From an uncultured Actinomyces sp. (GTDB lineage Bacteria; Actinomycetota; Actinomycetes; Actinomycetales; Actinomycetaceae): a stretch of 64,000 nt of DNA. Positions 1 through 7,988 of the stretch are shown one piece after another. Where the stretch lies: positions 1 through 64,000 of the forward strand of contig URAS01000001.1 in the NCBI GenBank assembly GCA_900545825.1, given 5' to 3'. Position 1 is the first letter of the stretch. Each line of letters starts with the position of its first letter. The notes below the pieces were generated by a model that searched no databases, was not told the DNA's origin, and was given only the letters and a program-made list of their open reading frames with translations. Position numbers and translations under genes: made by a program.

Positions 1-50
1 CGCTGATGGTACTGCACTCCAACGGGTGTGGGAGACTAAGACACCGCCAC
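1..50 (+). rRNA. rrf: 5S ribosomal RNA, 3' end (partial)
   Basis: The first bases match the 3' part of actinobacterial 5S rRNA: the conserved run CTGATGGTACTGC, a short hairpin loop, GTGTGGGAGA and the closing GACACCGCC. The 5' part lies before the window. A terminator follows, so this is the end of an rrn operon running into the window. The exact 3' end is uncertain by a few bases. Confidence 0.85.
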
Positions 51-129
51 ACACACAACCACCACAACCCCCCACCCTCAGTTTTTTTATTGTCGTCGTC
101 ACCGTGTGTGGCGTGCCTGCGATTGTTGG

Positions 130-166
130 CCCTGCCGAGCGTCCCCGAGACGACGGCAGGGTTTTG
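130..166 (+). terminator. Intrinsic terminator of the rrn operon
   Basis: An 8-bp perfect stem (CCCTGCCG at 130-137 pairs with CGGCAGGG at 154-161) is followed directly by TTTT. A T-rich stretch at about 83-92 precedes it. Its place just after 5S rRNA fits the end of the rRNA transcript. Confidence 0.8.
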
Positions 167-876
167 CCATTTAGGGCATGACCGATGACGCAGGCGACGA
201 TCCGTGGCGAGAACGGCGAGTGCCGAGGGCATCGGTTGGGGGCAGGCTACGTGGGTGCCCTCTACAAGGTCGCGAGGCAAGGAACGAGCGAGTGCTCGCG
301 ACGCCCACTGGCGAGATGGTTCGACGTGAGGCTCCACCGCGGGGCTGGCCTGGCTCATGGCTGTTCGGATGCTCGATGGACATGGCGGCGGAAACGCTGC
401 GGTGGGTTTCAGCTTGTTCTCATAGACGACGCCGTGCTCTGTCATCGAGCCGCGGGAGCGGTGCGCGTGATGGGTGCAGCGTGACGTATTCACGTGAGAG
501 GCTACCGCAGCCCGGCGATCGAGCGGAGCGGTGCAGAGATACGGCCAACGGCCGCGGAGAACCGCGGCCGTTGGCAGGGGTGGATGCTTTACCCGTCATC
601 CACCGAGCGGGCTTTGCCCACCTTAGGGGAACGCGCCACAAGTGGCGAGTGATCTCATTGTATGAAAAGTTTTGCGTTGATGCGCACTCTTACTCATGTT
701 GGGGCAAGGGTGATTAGGGTTGACTCAGCCGTTTCGGCAGGTCGGCGGCGCGTTCGACTGCCTCTTCCGACGGTAAATGTGACGCGAATTGCTCGCCGGT
801 TGCCGGTTGTCGGCTCCCCGTCGGGTAGGCTGGAAACAGCGAAGAATCAAGGATAACGAAGGATTTAAGGATTCAC
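167..876. other. Gene-free region between the rrn operon and the next gene
   Basis: About 700 bases without a convincing gene. An open frame at 178-717 gives an Arg/Gly/Ser-rich product with no recognisable family and no ribosome binding site, so I do not call it. No RNase P RNA, tmRNA, SRP RNA or tRNA signature was found. The part at 540-620 is rich in inverted repeats (listed separately), so a small RNA or a terminator cluster is possible. TTGCCG at 800-805 with TAGGCT at 826-831 (spacing 20) is a weak promoter candidate for the gene at 877. Confidence 0.5.
544..604. repeat. Tandem hairpins: 14-bp perfect stem followed by an 8-bp stem
   Basis: Positions 544-557 and 562-575 are perfect inverted repeats of 14 bp around a 4-base AGAA loop. 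A second stem follows at 579-586/597-604 (GGTGGATG/CATCCACC), and a small GGGC-TTT-GCCC hairpin at about 609-619. There is no T-run behind the first stem. Either a terminator without U-tract or part of an unrecognised structured RNA. Confidence 0.6.
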
Positions 877-3246
877 GTGAGCGAAGAGTATAGGTCTGGC
901 CGAGATCGGGGTTTCCGGGGCGACGGGTCGGAGCCGCAGTGGCGTTCCCGACGCAGCCAGAACGATCGTGGCGGGCGCCGCGAGTGGAATAACGACCGTG
1001 ACGATCGTGGCGGGAAGCGCTGGGATCGTGGCGATCGGAATGATCGTGGCGGGAAGCGCTGGGATCGTGGCGATCGGAATGATCGTGGTGGCAAGCGCTG
1101 GGATCGTGATGACCGGAATGATCGTGGCGGGAAGCGCTGGGATCGTGATGACCGGAATGATCGTGGCGGGAAGCGCTGGGACCGTGGCGAGCGCAATGAT
1201 CGGGGTGGCAAGCGCTGGGATCGCGACGACCGCGGAGGTCGTGGTGGCCAGCGGAACGGCGGTGACAACCGTCGGCAGTACGGGGATCGGAAGCAGAATC
1301 GCGGGACCCGCGCCGAGAGTGGGCGCGAGCCGTGGCTTCCGGACAAGGTCAACCCCAAGGATCTGGATCCGCGTGTCCTTCAGGCGATCTCGCAGCTGAA
1401 CCCGGAGAACGCCGAGAAGGTGGCGAAGCACCTCGTTATGGCGGGCTCGCTCCTCGACGTGGACGCCGAGAACGCCTACGCGCACGCTCGCGCGGCCGTC
1501 GATCGCGCGTCACGGATCGGCGAGGTCCGCGAGGCTGCAGCGCTTGCCGCATATGCTTGCGGCAAGTACACCGAGGCTCTTCGCGAGGTCCGGGCCGCCC
1601 GCAGGCTCAGCGGGTCGGACGTCCTCCGGGCGGTCGAGGCCGATTGTGAACGAGGACTTGGCCACCCGGAGAAGGCACTCGACATCATTGCCGAGACGAA
1701 CACGGCCGAGATGGACGAGTTTGAGCTGGCCGAGCTCGCGATCGTCGCATCCGGCGCGCGTGCCGACATGGAACAGTCCGAGGCCGGCCTGCTGGTCATC
1801 GACGATTTCCTGGCCCAGCACCAGCTGGAGGACGACGAGGCCTTGGCGCGCGTCCTCTCGGTGAAGGCCGATCGGCTGGAAGAGCTTGGGCGCGACGACG
1901 AGGCCGCCGACGTCCGCGCGTTGGCCCCGGTGTTGCCGGAGGCCGTGAGCATCGTCGACCTCGAAGAGGTCGCGGACGCCGACACGGCCTACGTCGCATC
2001 GGACCTCCACGGCTCGCGCAAGCCGCTGGTCGAGGCCTACGACCTCATGCTGCTCGACCTCGATGGCGTGTGCTACCAGGGCTCGAACCCGGTTCCGTAT
2101 GCGGCCGAGGGCCTTGCTGATGCCCGCGCCGCGGGCGCGCACATGGCGTTCGTGACGAACAACGCCTCGCGTTCGCCGCAGGCTGTCGTCGACCATCTGG
2201 AGAAGTTCGGCATCGCCGCGGCTCCGGAAGAAATCATGACAGCCGCCATGGACGGGACTGCGATCCTCGTCGAGAAGTTGCCGCCGGCATCGAAGGTCCT
2301 CGTCGTCGGTGGCGAGGGGCTGCGTGCCGCGGTGTCCGAGGCCGGGTTCCAGATCGTCGAGTCGGCTGACGACAAGCCGGCCGCGGTCATTCAGGGCTAC
2401 GACTCGTCGGTCGGCTGGGCCCAGATGAGCGAGGCCGCATACGCCATTAACGACGGCGCCCTGTTCGTCGCGACCAACCTTGACGCGTCGTTGCCGACGG
2501 AACGCGGTTTCGGAATCGGTAACGGGTCGCTGGTGGCGTGCGTCCAAAACGCCACCGGGGTGAAGCCGCTCGCTGGCGGCAAGCCGTTTGCCAGCATCTA
2601 TCGACGTCCGGTCGAGCACGCTCACGCGCAGCGGCCGCTGGCCGTGGGCGACCGGCTCAACACCGACATCCGCGGGGCGCGATCGGCCGGCTACCGGTCG
2701 TTGCACGTGTTGACCGGCGTGTCGACCGCACGCGACGTCGCGCTTGCCGAGCGTGACGAGCGTCCCGACTTCCTGGGCCTCGACCTGCGTGCGCTTACCC
2801 AGCCGATGCCGGGTGTCGTCAAGAACCCCACCGAGGAATGGACGTGTGGCGCGTCGGCCGGTTTCCGGGTCGATCACCAGGCCCAGGTGCTGCGTGATGG
2901 TGAGGCTCTGGAGCCGGAAGAGTTCGTTTTCGACCTGCTGGATTATCGGGCGTTTGTCGCCGCCGTGTGGGAGGCCCGCGACAACGGGCAGTTCGTGCGG
3001 CTGCCGGAAAACGTGACCGTGGTCGAGGAGTACCCGAGCACCGTCGACGAGGCCGAAGGCCTGTTCGATGGGGAAGCCGGGAACGCCGGTGACGACACGG
3101 AGTCCGAGGTGCCCGCTCCGGCCCCCGAGGTGGAGGGCGACCTCGAATCTGAGGCCGACGCCACCGACGCGCCGGAGGAGCCCGCGGAAGCCTCCGAGGC
3201 TGACGGCGATCTTTCGGGTGAGGACACGCTCGATTCGGATGAGTGA
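877..3246 (+). CDS. Fusion protein: RGG-rich tail, TPR-like helical domain and HAD-IIA phosphatase
   Basis: 789 residues. Residues about 1-145 are low-complexity Arg/Gly/Asp repeats (unit DRGGKRWDRxxRN). About 150-350 is an alpha-helical TPR-like region. About 385-690 is a HAD-IIA phosphatase with motif I DLDGV (Asp394 nucleophile, Asp396), the TNNASRS motif II, GGKPF (motif III Lys) and VGDRLNTDI (motif IV). The tail is acidic. In M. tuberculosis the same place holds two separate genes, Rv1691 (TPR) and Rv1692 (glycerol-3-phosphate phosphatase), so this is a fusion. The likely reaction is dephosphorylation of a small phosphate ester such as glycerol 3-phosphate; substrate not proven. GTG start chosen because AAGG lies 6 bases upstream. 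First gene of the block running to 6765. Confidence 0.85.
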   Translation: MSEEYRSGRDRGFRGDGSEPQWRSRRSQNDRGGRREWNNDRDDRGGKRWDRGDRNDRGGKRWDRGDRNDRGGKRWDRDDRNDRGGKRWDRDDRNDRGGKRWDRGERNDRGGKRWDRDDRGGRGGQRNGGDNRRQYGDRKQNRGTRAESGREPWLPDKVNPKDLDPRVLQAISQLNPENAEKVAKHLVMAGSLLDVDAENAYAHARAAVDRASRIGEVREAAALAAYACGKYTEALREVRAARRLSGSDVLRAVEADCERGLGHPEKALDIIAETNTAEMDEFELAELAIVASGARADMEQSEAGLLVIDDFLAQHQLEDDEALARVLSVKADRLEELGRDDEAADVRALAPVLPEAVSIVDLEEVADADTAYVASDLHGSRKPLVEAYDLMLLDLDGVCYQGSNPVPYAAEGLADARAAGAHMAFVTNNASRSPQAVVDHLEKFGIAAAPEEIMTAAMDGTAILVEKLPPASKVLVVGGEGLRAAVSEAGFQIVESADDKPAAVIQGYDSSVGWAQMSEAAYAINDGALFVATNLDASLPTERGFGIGNGSLVACVQNATGVKPLAGGKPFASIYRRPVEHAHAQRPLAVGDRLNTDIRGARSAGYRSLHVLTGVSTARDVALAERDERPDFLGLDLRALTQPMPGVVKNPTEEWTCGASAGFRVDHQAQVLRDGEALEPEEFVFDLLDYRAFVAAVWEARDNGQFVRLPENVTVVEEYPSTVDEAEGLFDGEAGNAGDDTESEVPAPAPEVEGDLESEADATDAPEEPAEASEADGDLSGEDTLDSDE
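1003..1236 (+). repeat. Six in-frame 39-bp tandem repeats
   Basis: Six head-to-tail units of 39 bases (1003-1041, 1042-1080, 1081-1119, 1120-1158, 1159-1197, 1198-1236) encode a 13-residue RGG-type unit. Units 1 and 2 are identical; the later ones differ at a few bases. Copy number could vary by slippage without breaking the frame. Confidence 0.9.
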
Positions 3247-3418
3247 GTCGGTCGTTCCCTCGGCGGACCTGTTCGGCGCCCGACGTCCGGCAGAGCCCGT
3301 CCTCGTTGATCGCGTCAGCGCCCTCGAGGACGACGATGAGGGCGACGTCGAGCAGTTCATCGAGCGCCTGAACAAGGTCCTCGAGGAGCTCACCCACGAT
3401 TTCGAGGCGGCACGCTGA
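3239..3418 (+). CDS. Small conserved actinobacterial protein upstream of tlyA
   Basis: 59 residues beginning MSESVV, ending in an amphipathic helix (EQFIERLNKVLEELTHDF) after an acidic stretch. The ATG lies inside the end of the HAD gene (8-base overlap), and the TGA stop overlaps the ATG of tlyA (ATGA arrangement), so it is translationally coupled on both sides. Its place equals that of Rv1693 in M. tuberculosis, a small protein of unknown function. No cofactor motif is visible. Function unknown. Confidence 0.75.
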   Translation: MSESVVPSADLFGARRPAEPVLVDRVSALEDDDEGDVEQFIERLNKVLEELTHDFEAAR

Positions 3419-4260
3419 TGGGTCGGCTGCGCAGGCTCGACTCCGAGCTGGTGAGGCGCAAGCTCGCGCCCTCGCGGACGCGAGCGGCCGCCCTCATCCG
3501 CGAGGGGCGGGTGTTGGTCGACGGCCAGCAGGCGGACAAGCCGGCCCGTCAGATCGACCCGGCGCAGGCGCTCGTCGTCACCGAAAACGGCGATCCCGAC
3601 TACGCGTCGCGTGGCGGCCACAAGCTGGCCGGCGCCCTCGACTACCTGGGTGACGCCGCACCCCCGATCAGCGGACAGGTCTGCCTGGACGCCGGGGCAT
3701 CGACCGGGGGATTCACCGACGTCTTGCTGCGCCACGGCGCAGCGAAGGTGTACGCGGTCGACGTCGGCTACGGGCAGTTGGCGTGGCGGCTTGCCAGCGA
3801 TCCCCGGGTCGACCAGCGCGACCGGACGAATGTCCGCCTGATCACCCCCGAGGATTTCGACCCGGCACCGACGATCATCGTCTCCGACCTGTCGTTTATC
3901 TCGCTGACCCTCGTCATCGAGCCACTCGCGCGGGTCGCGGCGCCGCGGGCCGACCTGATCCTCATGGTCAAGCCCCAGTTTGAGATCGGAAAAGACCGGC
4001 TGGGTGCCGGGGGAGTCGTACGCGACCCGGCCGACCACATCGAAACCGTCGAACGGGTGGCCCGCTGCGCCATCGACAAGGGCCTGGTGCTCGCCCACGT
4101 GGCGCCCTCGCCGCTGCCCGGGCCTGCGGGAAACGTCGAGTACTTCCTTCATCTGATCAAAGGCGCCGACCCGAGCCTCCAAGCGAAAGAGGGAGTCGTC
4201 AGCGATATGATCGCCGAAGCAGTTGCCCGCGGACCGGCAGGAGGGAGAACGGCATCGTGA
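3418..4260 (+). CDS. tlyA: TlyA, rRNA 2'-O-methyltransferase (hemolysin family)
   Basis: 280 residues, the usual TlyA length. An N-terminal S4 RNA-binding domain (about 3-65, LDSELVRRKLAPSR...IREGRV) is followed by a Rossmann SAM-dependent methyltransferase domain with the SAM loop DAGASTGGFTD. The catalytic K-D-K-E set is visible as GGHKL, DLSFIS, MVKPQFE and GNVEYF. In mycobacteria TlyA methylates ribose of C1409 in 16S and C1920 in 23S rRNA, giving capreomycin sensitivity. ATG overlaps the preceding stop and the stop overlaps the nadK GTG, so it is part of the same operon. Confidence 0.95.
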   Translation: MGRLRRLDSELVRRKLAPSRTRAAALIREGRVLVDGQQADKPARQIDPAQALVVTENGDPDYASRGGHKLAGALDYLGDAAPPISGQVCLDAGASTGGFTDVLLRHGAAKVYAVDVGYGQLAWRLASDPRVDQRDRTNVRLITPEDFDPAPTIIVSDLSFISLTLVIEPLARVAAPRADLILMVKPQFEIGKDRLGAGGVVRDPADHIETVERVARCAIDKGLVLAHVAPSPLPGPAGNVEYFLHLIKGADPSLQAKEGVVSDMIAEAVARGPAGGRTAS

Positions 4261-5099
4261 ACATCCGGCGCGTCATGGTCCTCCACCATCCCCATCGTCC
4301 CGAGGCAGCCGAATATGCGCAGGTCGTCACCAAGCGGCTGGCCGAAGCCCACGTTGCCACGGCCGACGGGGACGACACGACTTCGCCGGTCGAGCTGGTC
4401 CTCAGCCTCGGTGGCGACGGCACGATGCTGGCGGGCGCCGAGAAGGCCCGCGAACGCGACGTCCCGCTGCTGGGCATCAACTTTGGACACATGGGGTTCC
4501 TCACCGACGTCGACGCCGACCAGCTCGACCGCGTCATCGACGCGATCGCTCATCGCTCGTACGAAGTGTCGCCGCGCATGGTGCTCGACGTGACGGTGAT
4601 GACGAACACCGGGGCGTGTCTGCACGACTGGGCGTTTAACGAGGCGGCGATCCTCTCGCTCATGCGCGCCCAGCCCGCCCATTTGGGCGTGGGCGTCGAC
4701 GGGCGCGGGATCTCGACGTATGGCGCGGACGGCATCATCGTCGCGACCCCGACGGGGTCGACGGCGTATTCGTTCTCGGCGGGCGGCCCGATCGTGTGGC
4801 CGGACGTCGAAGCCGTCGTCATGGCGCCGCTGTCAGCGCACGGCCTTTTTACACGGCCACTCGTCATCTCGCCGTCGTCCATCCTCGAGGTGTTCGTCCT
4901 GCCTGACCAGGCGTCGGGCGTCGAAATCTGGTGCGACGGGAGGCGGCGCCTCGTCGGCGAGCCGGGGACGACCATTCGGTCGACGAAGTCGGATCGGCCG
5001 GTTCACCTCGCACAGATTTCCGACCTGCCGTTCTCCGGGCGTCTGGTCCGCAAATTCGACCTGCCCATCAAGGGGTGGAGGTCGCACGCCAATGATTGA
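4257..5099 (+). CDS. nadK: NAD kinase (ATP/polyphosphate-dependent)
   Basis: 280 residues. Phosphorylates NAD to NADP. The family signature GGDGTM is at about residues 52-57, NFGHMGFL follows, and the second conserved block GADGIIVATPTGSTAYSFSAGGP is intact in its key GD-type and NE-type residues (AFNEAAI). GTG start overlaps the tlyA stop by four bases (GTGA), and the 3' end overlaps recN by eight bases, so translation is coupled. Same order as tlyA-ppnK-recN in M. tuberculosis (Rv1694-Rv1696). Confidence 0.95.
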   Translation: MNIRRVMVLHHPHRPEAAEYAQVVTKRLAEAHVATADGDDTTSPVELVLSLGGDGTMLAGAEKARERDVPLLGINFGHMGFLTDVDADQLDRVIDAIAHRSYEVSPRMVLDVTVMTNTGACLHDWAFNEAAILSLMRAQPAHLGVGVDGRGISTYGADGIIVATPTGSTAYSFSAGGPIVWPDVEAVVMAPLSAHGLFTRPLVISPSSILEVFVLPDQASGVEIWCDGRRRLVGEPGTTIRSTKSDRPVHLAQISDLPFSGRLVRKFDLPIKGWRSHAND

Positions 5100-6765
5100 C
5101 GAGATCGAGATTCGTCATCTGGGGGTAATCGATCACACGTGTCTGCGTCCCGGTCCCGGCCTCACGGTCGTGACGGGCGAGACCGGCGCGGGCAAAACCA
5201 TGGTGCTGACGTCGATCGCTCTCCTCATGGGGCGGAAGGCCGACTCGGGAATCGTCCGCCACGGCGAGGACGTCTGCCAGGTCGACGGGATCTTCATCGA
5301 GCCTCCCGCCGGCCCAGCACATGCGATCGTCGCCGAGGCGGGTGGCATGACCGAGGACGACGAGATCATGATCGGGCGGACGGTTCCCGTCTCGGGACGG
5401 TCGCGGGCGTATGCGGGCGGCCGGGCGGTGCCTGCTGGGGTTTTGGCCGAGATCGGCGCCCATCTCGTTACGGTTCACGGCCAGGCCGACCAGATGGTCC
5501 TGCGCCAGTCGCAGGCCCAACGCGAACTGCTCGACGAGGCCGGGGGAGAGACGCATGCCCGGGTTCTCGCCGACTATCGCGACGCGTGGCAGGCGTGGAG
5601 TGCGGCCCACGGTGAGCTCGAGGAGTTTCGGGCGGGGGAGGCCGGGCGCGCCCTCGAACGCGAGCGGCTTGAGCAAGGACTAGAGGTGCTGGCCGCCCTC
5701 GATCCCCAGGCGCACGAGGACGACGACCTCGTCGTCGAGATCGAGCGGATGGCAAACACCGAGGACCTGCGGGTGGCCGCGACGACGGCACACGACCTGT
5801 TGTCGCGGGGTGACGATGGTCTCGACTGTCTCAGTGCGTTGGGCGAGGCCGAGCGCGCACTCACCCACGCCGCGGGGATGGATACGCAGCTGGGTGAGTG
5901 GGCCGGGATGATCGACGAGTGTGGCACCGTGCTCCAAGATGTCGCCGCGTCGCTGGCGTCCTACCTCGACGATCTGTCGGCCGATCCGCGGCTGTTGGCG
6001 GCGAAACAGCAGCGGCTCGCGGACCTGAGGCGCGGGATGCGGCCTTACGCGTCGAGCGTCGACGAGTTCCTCGCGTGGGGCGAGCAGGCCGCGCAGCGCG
6101 TCGCCGAGATGACCGCCCCCGAGTATTCGCTCGACGCGCTCGATGCGGCCGAGCAAGAGACACGGGCAGCCAGGGACGCGGCGGCGCGGGCCCTCCACGA
6201 CTCGCGTGTCGCCGTGGCCAGCGCGCTGGAAAGCGCAGCCCGGGAAGAACTTGCCGGGCTGGCCATGTCGGATGCCGGCTTTGTCATCACCGTCGAGGAT
6301 GCGCCTCTCACCTCGACGGGTGCCGACGCCGTGACCTTTGGGTTGACGGACGCGGCGGGGCGTGTGCGCGGCATCGGCCAGGGCGCGTCGGGCGGCGAGC
6401 TCTCGCGCATCATGCTGGCGCTCGAGGCCGCCCTCGTCGATCGATACCAGCCCCTGGGGCGGCCGACGCTCATTTTCGACGAGGTCGACGCGGGGATTGG
6501 CGGGGCGACCGCCTCGGCCGTCGGCGCCAGGCTGGCCCGGTTGGCCGAACGTCACCAGGTGATTGTCGTCACCCACTTGGCCCAGGTCGCCGCCTACGCG
6601 TCGACCCACGTGGTCGTTGCCCGGGAAGGCGACACAACCCATGTGCGCGAGGTCGCAGGTGACGAGCGGGTGAGCGAGATCGCGCGGATGCTCGCCGGAG
6701 ATTCCGACTCGGAAGCGGCGCGGATTCACGCGGCTGAGCTTCTTTCCTCTCACTCAGTGGCATAA
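5092..6765 (+). CDS. recN: RecN, SMC-like DNA repair ATPase
   Basis: 557 residues, normal for RecN. Walker A GETGAGKT is at about residues 29-36, the Q-loop/lever is VHGQADQMVL, a coiled-coil middle section runs about 150-440, then the ABC signature GASGGELSRIM and Walker B TLIFDEVDAGIGG. RecN acts early in double-strand break repair. I use ATG 5092 (MIDEIEIRHLG), because a longer open frame starting at 4720 only reads antisense-like Arg-rich sequence inside nadK. Often SOS-induced in bacteria, but no SOS box is visible here; it is read from the upstream operon. Confidence 0.95.
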   Translation: MIDEIEIRHLGVIDHTCLRPGPGLTVVTGETGAGKTMVLTSIALLMGRKADSGIVRHGEDVCQVDGIFIEPPAGPAHAIVAEAGGMTEDDEIMIGRTVPVSGRSRAYAGGRAVPAGVLAEIGAHLVTVHGQADQMVLRQSQAQRELLDEAGGETHARVLADYRDAWQAWSAAHGELEEFRAGEAGRALERERLEQGLEVLAALDPQAHEDDDLVVEIERMANTEDLRVAATTAHDLLSRGDDGLDCLSALGEAERALTHAAGMDTQLGEWAGMIDECGTVLQDVAASLASYLDDLSADPRLLAAKQQRLADLRRGMRPYASSVDEFLAWGEQAAQRVAEMTAPEYSLDALDAAEQETRAARDAAARALHDSRVAVASALESAAREELAGLAMSDAGFVITVEDAPLTSTGADAVTFGLTDAAGRVRGIGQGASGGELSRIMLALEAALVDRYQPLGRPTLIFDEVDAGIGGATASAVGARLARLAERHQVIVVTHLAQVAAYASTHVVVAREGDTTHVREVAGDERVSEIARMLAGDSDSEAARIHAAELLSSHSVA

Positions 6766-6775
6766 TCGCAGGGTG
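6761..6775 (+). promoter_or_regulatory. Candidate leaderless promoter of steA
   Basis: CATAAT at 6761-6766 ends 6 bases before the GTG start at 6773 and overlaps the recN stop. No Shine-Dalgarno stands at a proper distance. A -35 box is not clear. Confidence 0.45.
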
Positions 6776-7966
6776 AGTGTCTTTAGGCGAAAAGATCAAT
6801 CCGCTACCGGCCAGGTGGTGCAGCGGGTACGCGTTGACCGCAAAACCAAAAACCTCACGCGCCGCTTGGAAGCCGGCGACGTTGCGGTAATTAACCACCA
6901 AGATATTGACCGTGTCGCGGCCGAAGCGCTCGTGGCCTGTCAACCTGCCGCGGTGCTTAACGCCGCAAAATCGACGTCGGGCCGATACCCCAACATGGGG
7001 CCGTCCATCATTGTCGATGCTGGTATCACGCTGATTGACGATCTGGGCGACGACATCATGTCGCTGAAAGAATTCGACGAGGTCCGCATCGACGGTAATA
7101 CCGTCCTCGACAAGTCGGGCAAGGTTATCGCCGAGGGCGTGCGCCAAACCGATTCGACAATCGCCGCGAACCTCGAGGAAGCGCGGCAAGGGCTGTCCAC
7201 TCAGATCGAAGCGTTCGCCGCCAATACGATGGAGTATCTGCGCAAGGAACGCGACCTGTTGCTCGATGGCGTCGGCATCTCCAAGGTCCGCACGGTCTTC
7301 CAGGACCGCCACGCCCTCATCGTCGTGCGTGGCTACCACTACAAGGAAGACCTCCAGTCACTCAAACCTTATATTCGCGAATATCGGCCGCTCCTCATCG
7401 GCGTGGATGGCGGCGCCGACGCGATTCTTAACGAGGGCCTCACGCCCGACATGATCATCGGCGACATGGATTCCGTCTCTGACAAGGCGCTGACCTGTGG
7501 TGCGGAAATCGTCGTCCACGCCTATCGCGACGGCCGCGCACCGGGCACAGTGCGGCTGGACGACAAAGGCATCGACTACGTCTTGTTCCCGGCGACGGGC
7601 ACGTCCGAGGACGTCGCCATGCTCATGGCCGACGAGCTGGGCGCCCAGCTCATCGTCGCCCTGGGGACGCACGCGACCCTCGTCGAATTCCTCGACAAAG
7701 GCCGCGCGGGTATGGCGTCGACGTTCCTCACCCGGCTGCGGGTGGGGTCGAAACTCGTTGACGCCAAGGGTGTCTCGCAGCTCTACCAGCCGCGGATCTC
7801 GTCGAAGCAGGCGGCGCTGTTCGTCCTCGTCGGGATCATCGCTATCGTCACGGCACTGGCGGTCACGCCGGCCGGGCAAGCACTTTTTGGCGTCATCGGC
7901 ATTTATCTGTCGGATTTCGTCGGGTGGCTTCGTACACTGATCGGCCTCGCGCCGAAGGTTCCATAA
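6773..7966 (+). CDS. steA: SteA-like septation protein (thiamin pyrophosphokinase-like fold)
   Basis: 397 residues. The middle holds a nucleotide-binding region with GVDGGADAILNEG and IIGDMDSVSD, as in the thiamin pyrophosphokinase catalytic fold. A single membrane helix follows near the C terminus (about 343-365, AALFVLVGIIAIVTALAV) and an amphipathic end. In Corynebacterium SteA works with SteB at the septum in daughter-cell separation; M. tuberculosis Rv1697 is the counterpart. The gene next door encodes the SteB counterpart, supporting the assignment. The 22-base gap to that gene suggests co-transcription. Confidence 0.85.
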   Translation: MSVFRRKDQSATGQVVQRVRVDRKTKNLTRRLEAGDVAVINHQDIDRVAAEALVACQPAAVLNAAKSTSGRYPNMGPSIIVDAGITLIDDLGDDIMSLKEFDEVRIDGNTVLDKSGKVIAEGVRQTDSTIAANLEEARQGLSTQIEAFAANTMEYLRKERDLLLDGVGISKVRTVFQDRHALIVVRGYHYKEDLQSLKPYIREYRPLLIGVDGGADAILNEGLTPDMIIGDMDSVSDKALTCGAEIVVHAYRDGRAPGTVRLDDKGIDYVLFPATGTSEDVAMLMADELGAQLIVALGTHATLVEFLDKGRAGMASTFLTRLRVGSKLVDAKGVSQLYQPRISSKQAALFVLVGIIAIVTALAVTPAGQALFGVIGIYLSDFVGWLRTLIGLAPKVP

Positions 7967-7988
7967 TCGGGTCACGGGAGGTTGACAC

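Noticed and set aside
178..717. Open frame of 179 codons behind the rrn operon
   Set aside because: Composition is Arg/Gly/Ser-rich as in random G/C-rich frames, no ribosome binding site, no family character; it runs across three hairpins.
166..876. RNase P RNA, tmRNA or tRNA gene
   Set aside because: None of the conserved core sequences of these RNAs and no tRNA cloverleaf with a T-loop and acceptor end was found.
1003..1236. CRISPR-like repeat array
   Set aside because: Units are contiguous without spacers and encode a protein repeat in frame.
1510..4182. Long minus-strand frame over the HAD and tlyA genes
   Set aside because: Antisense shadow of well-supported plus-strand genes; the product has no domain signature.
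4720..5091. N-terminal extension of recN
   Set aside because: The extension overlaps nadK in another frame and is Arg/Ser-rich; RecN starts with MIDEIEIRHLG at 5092.
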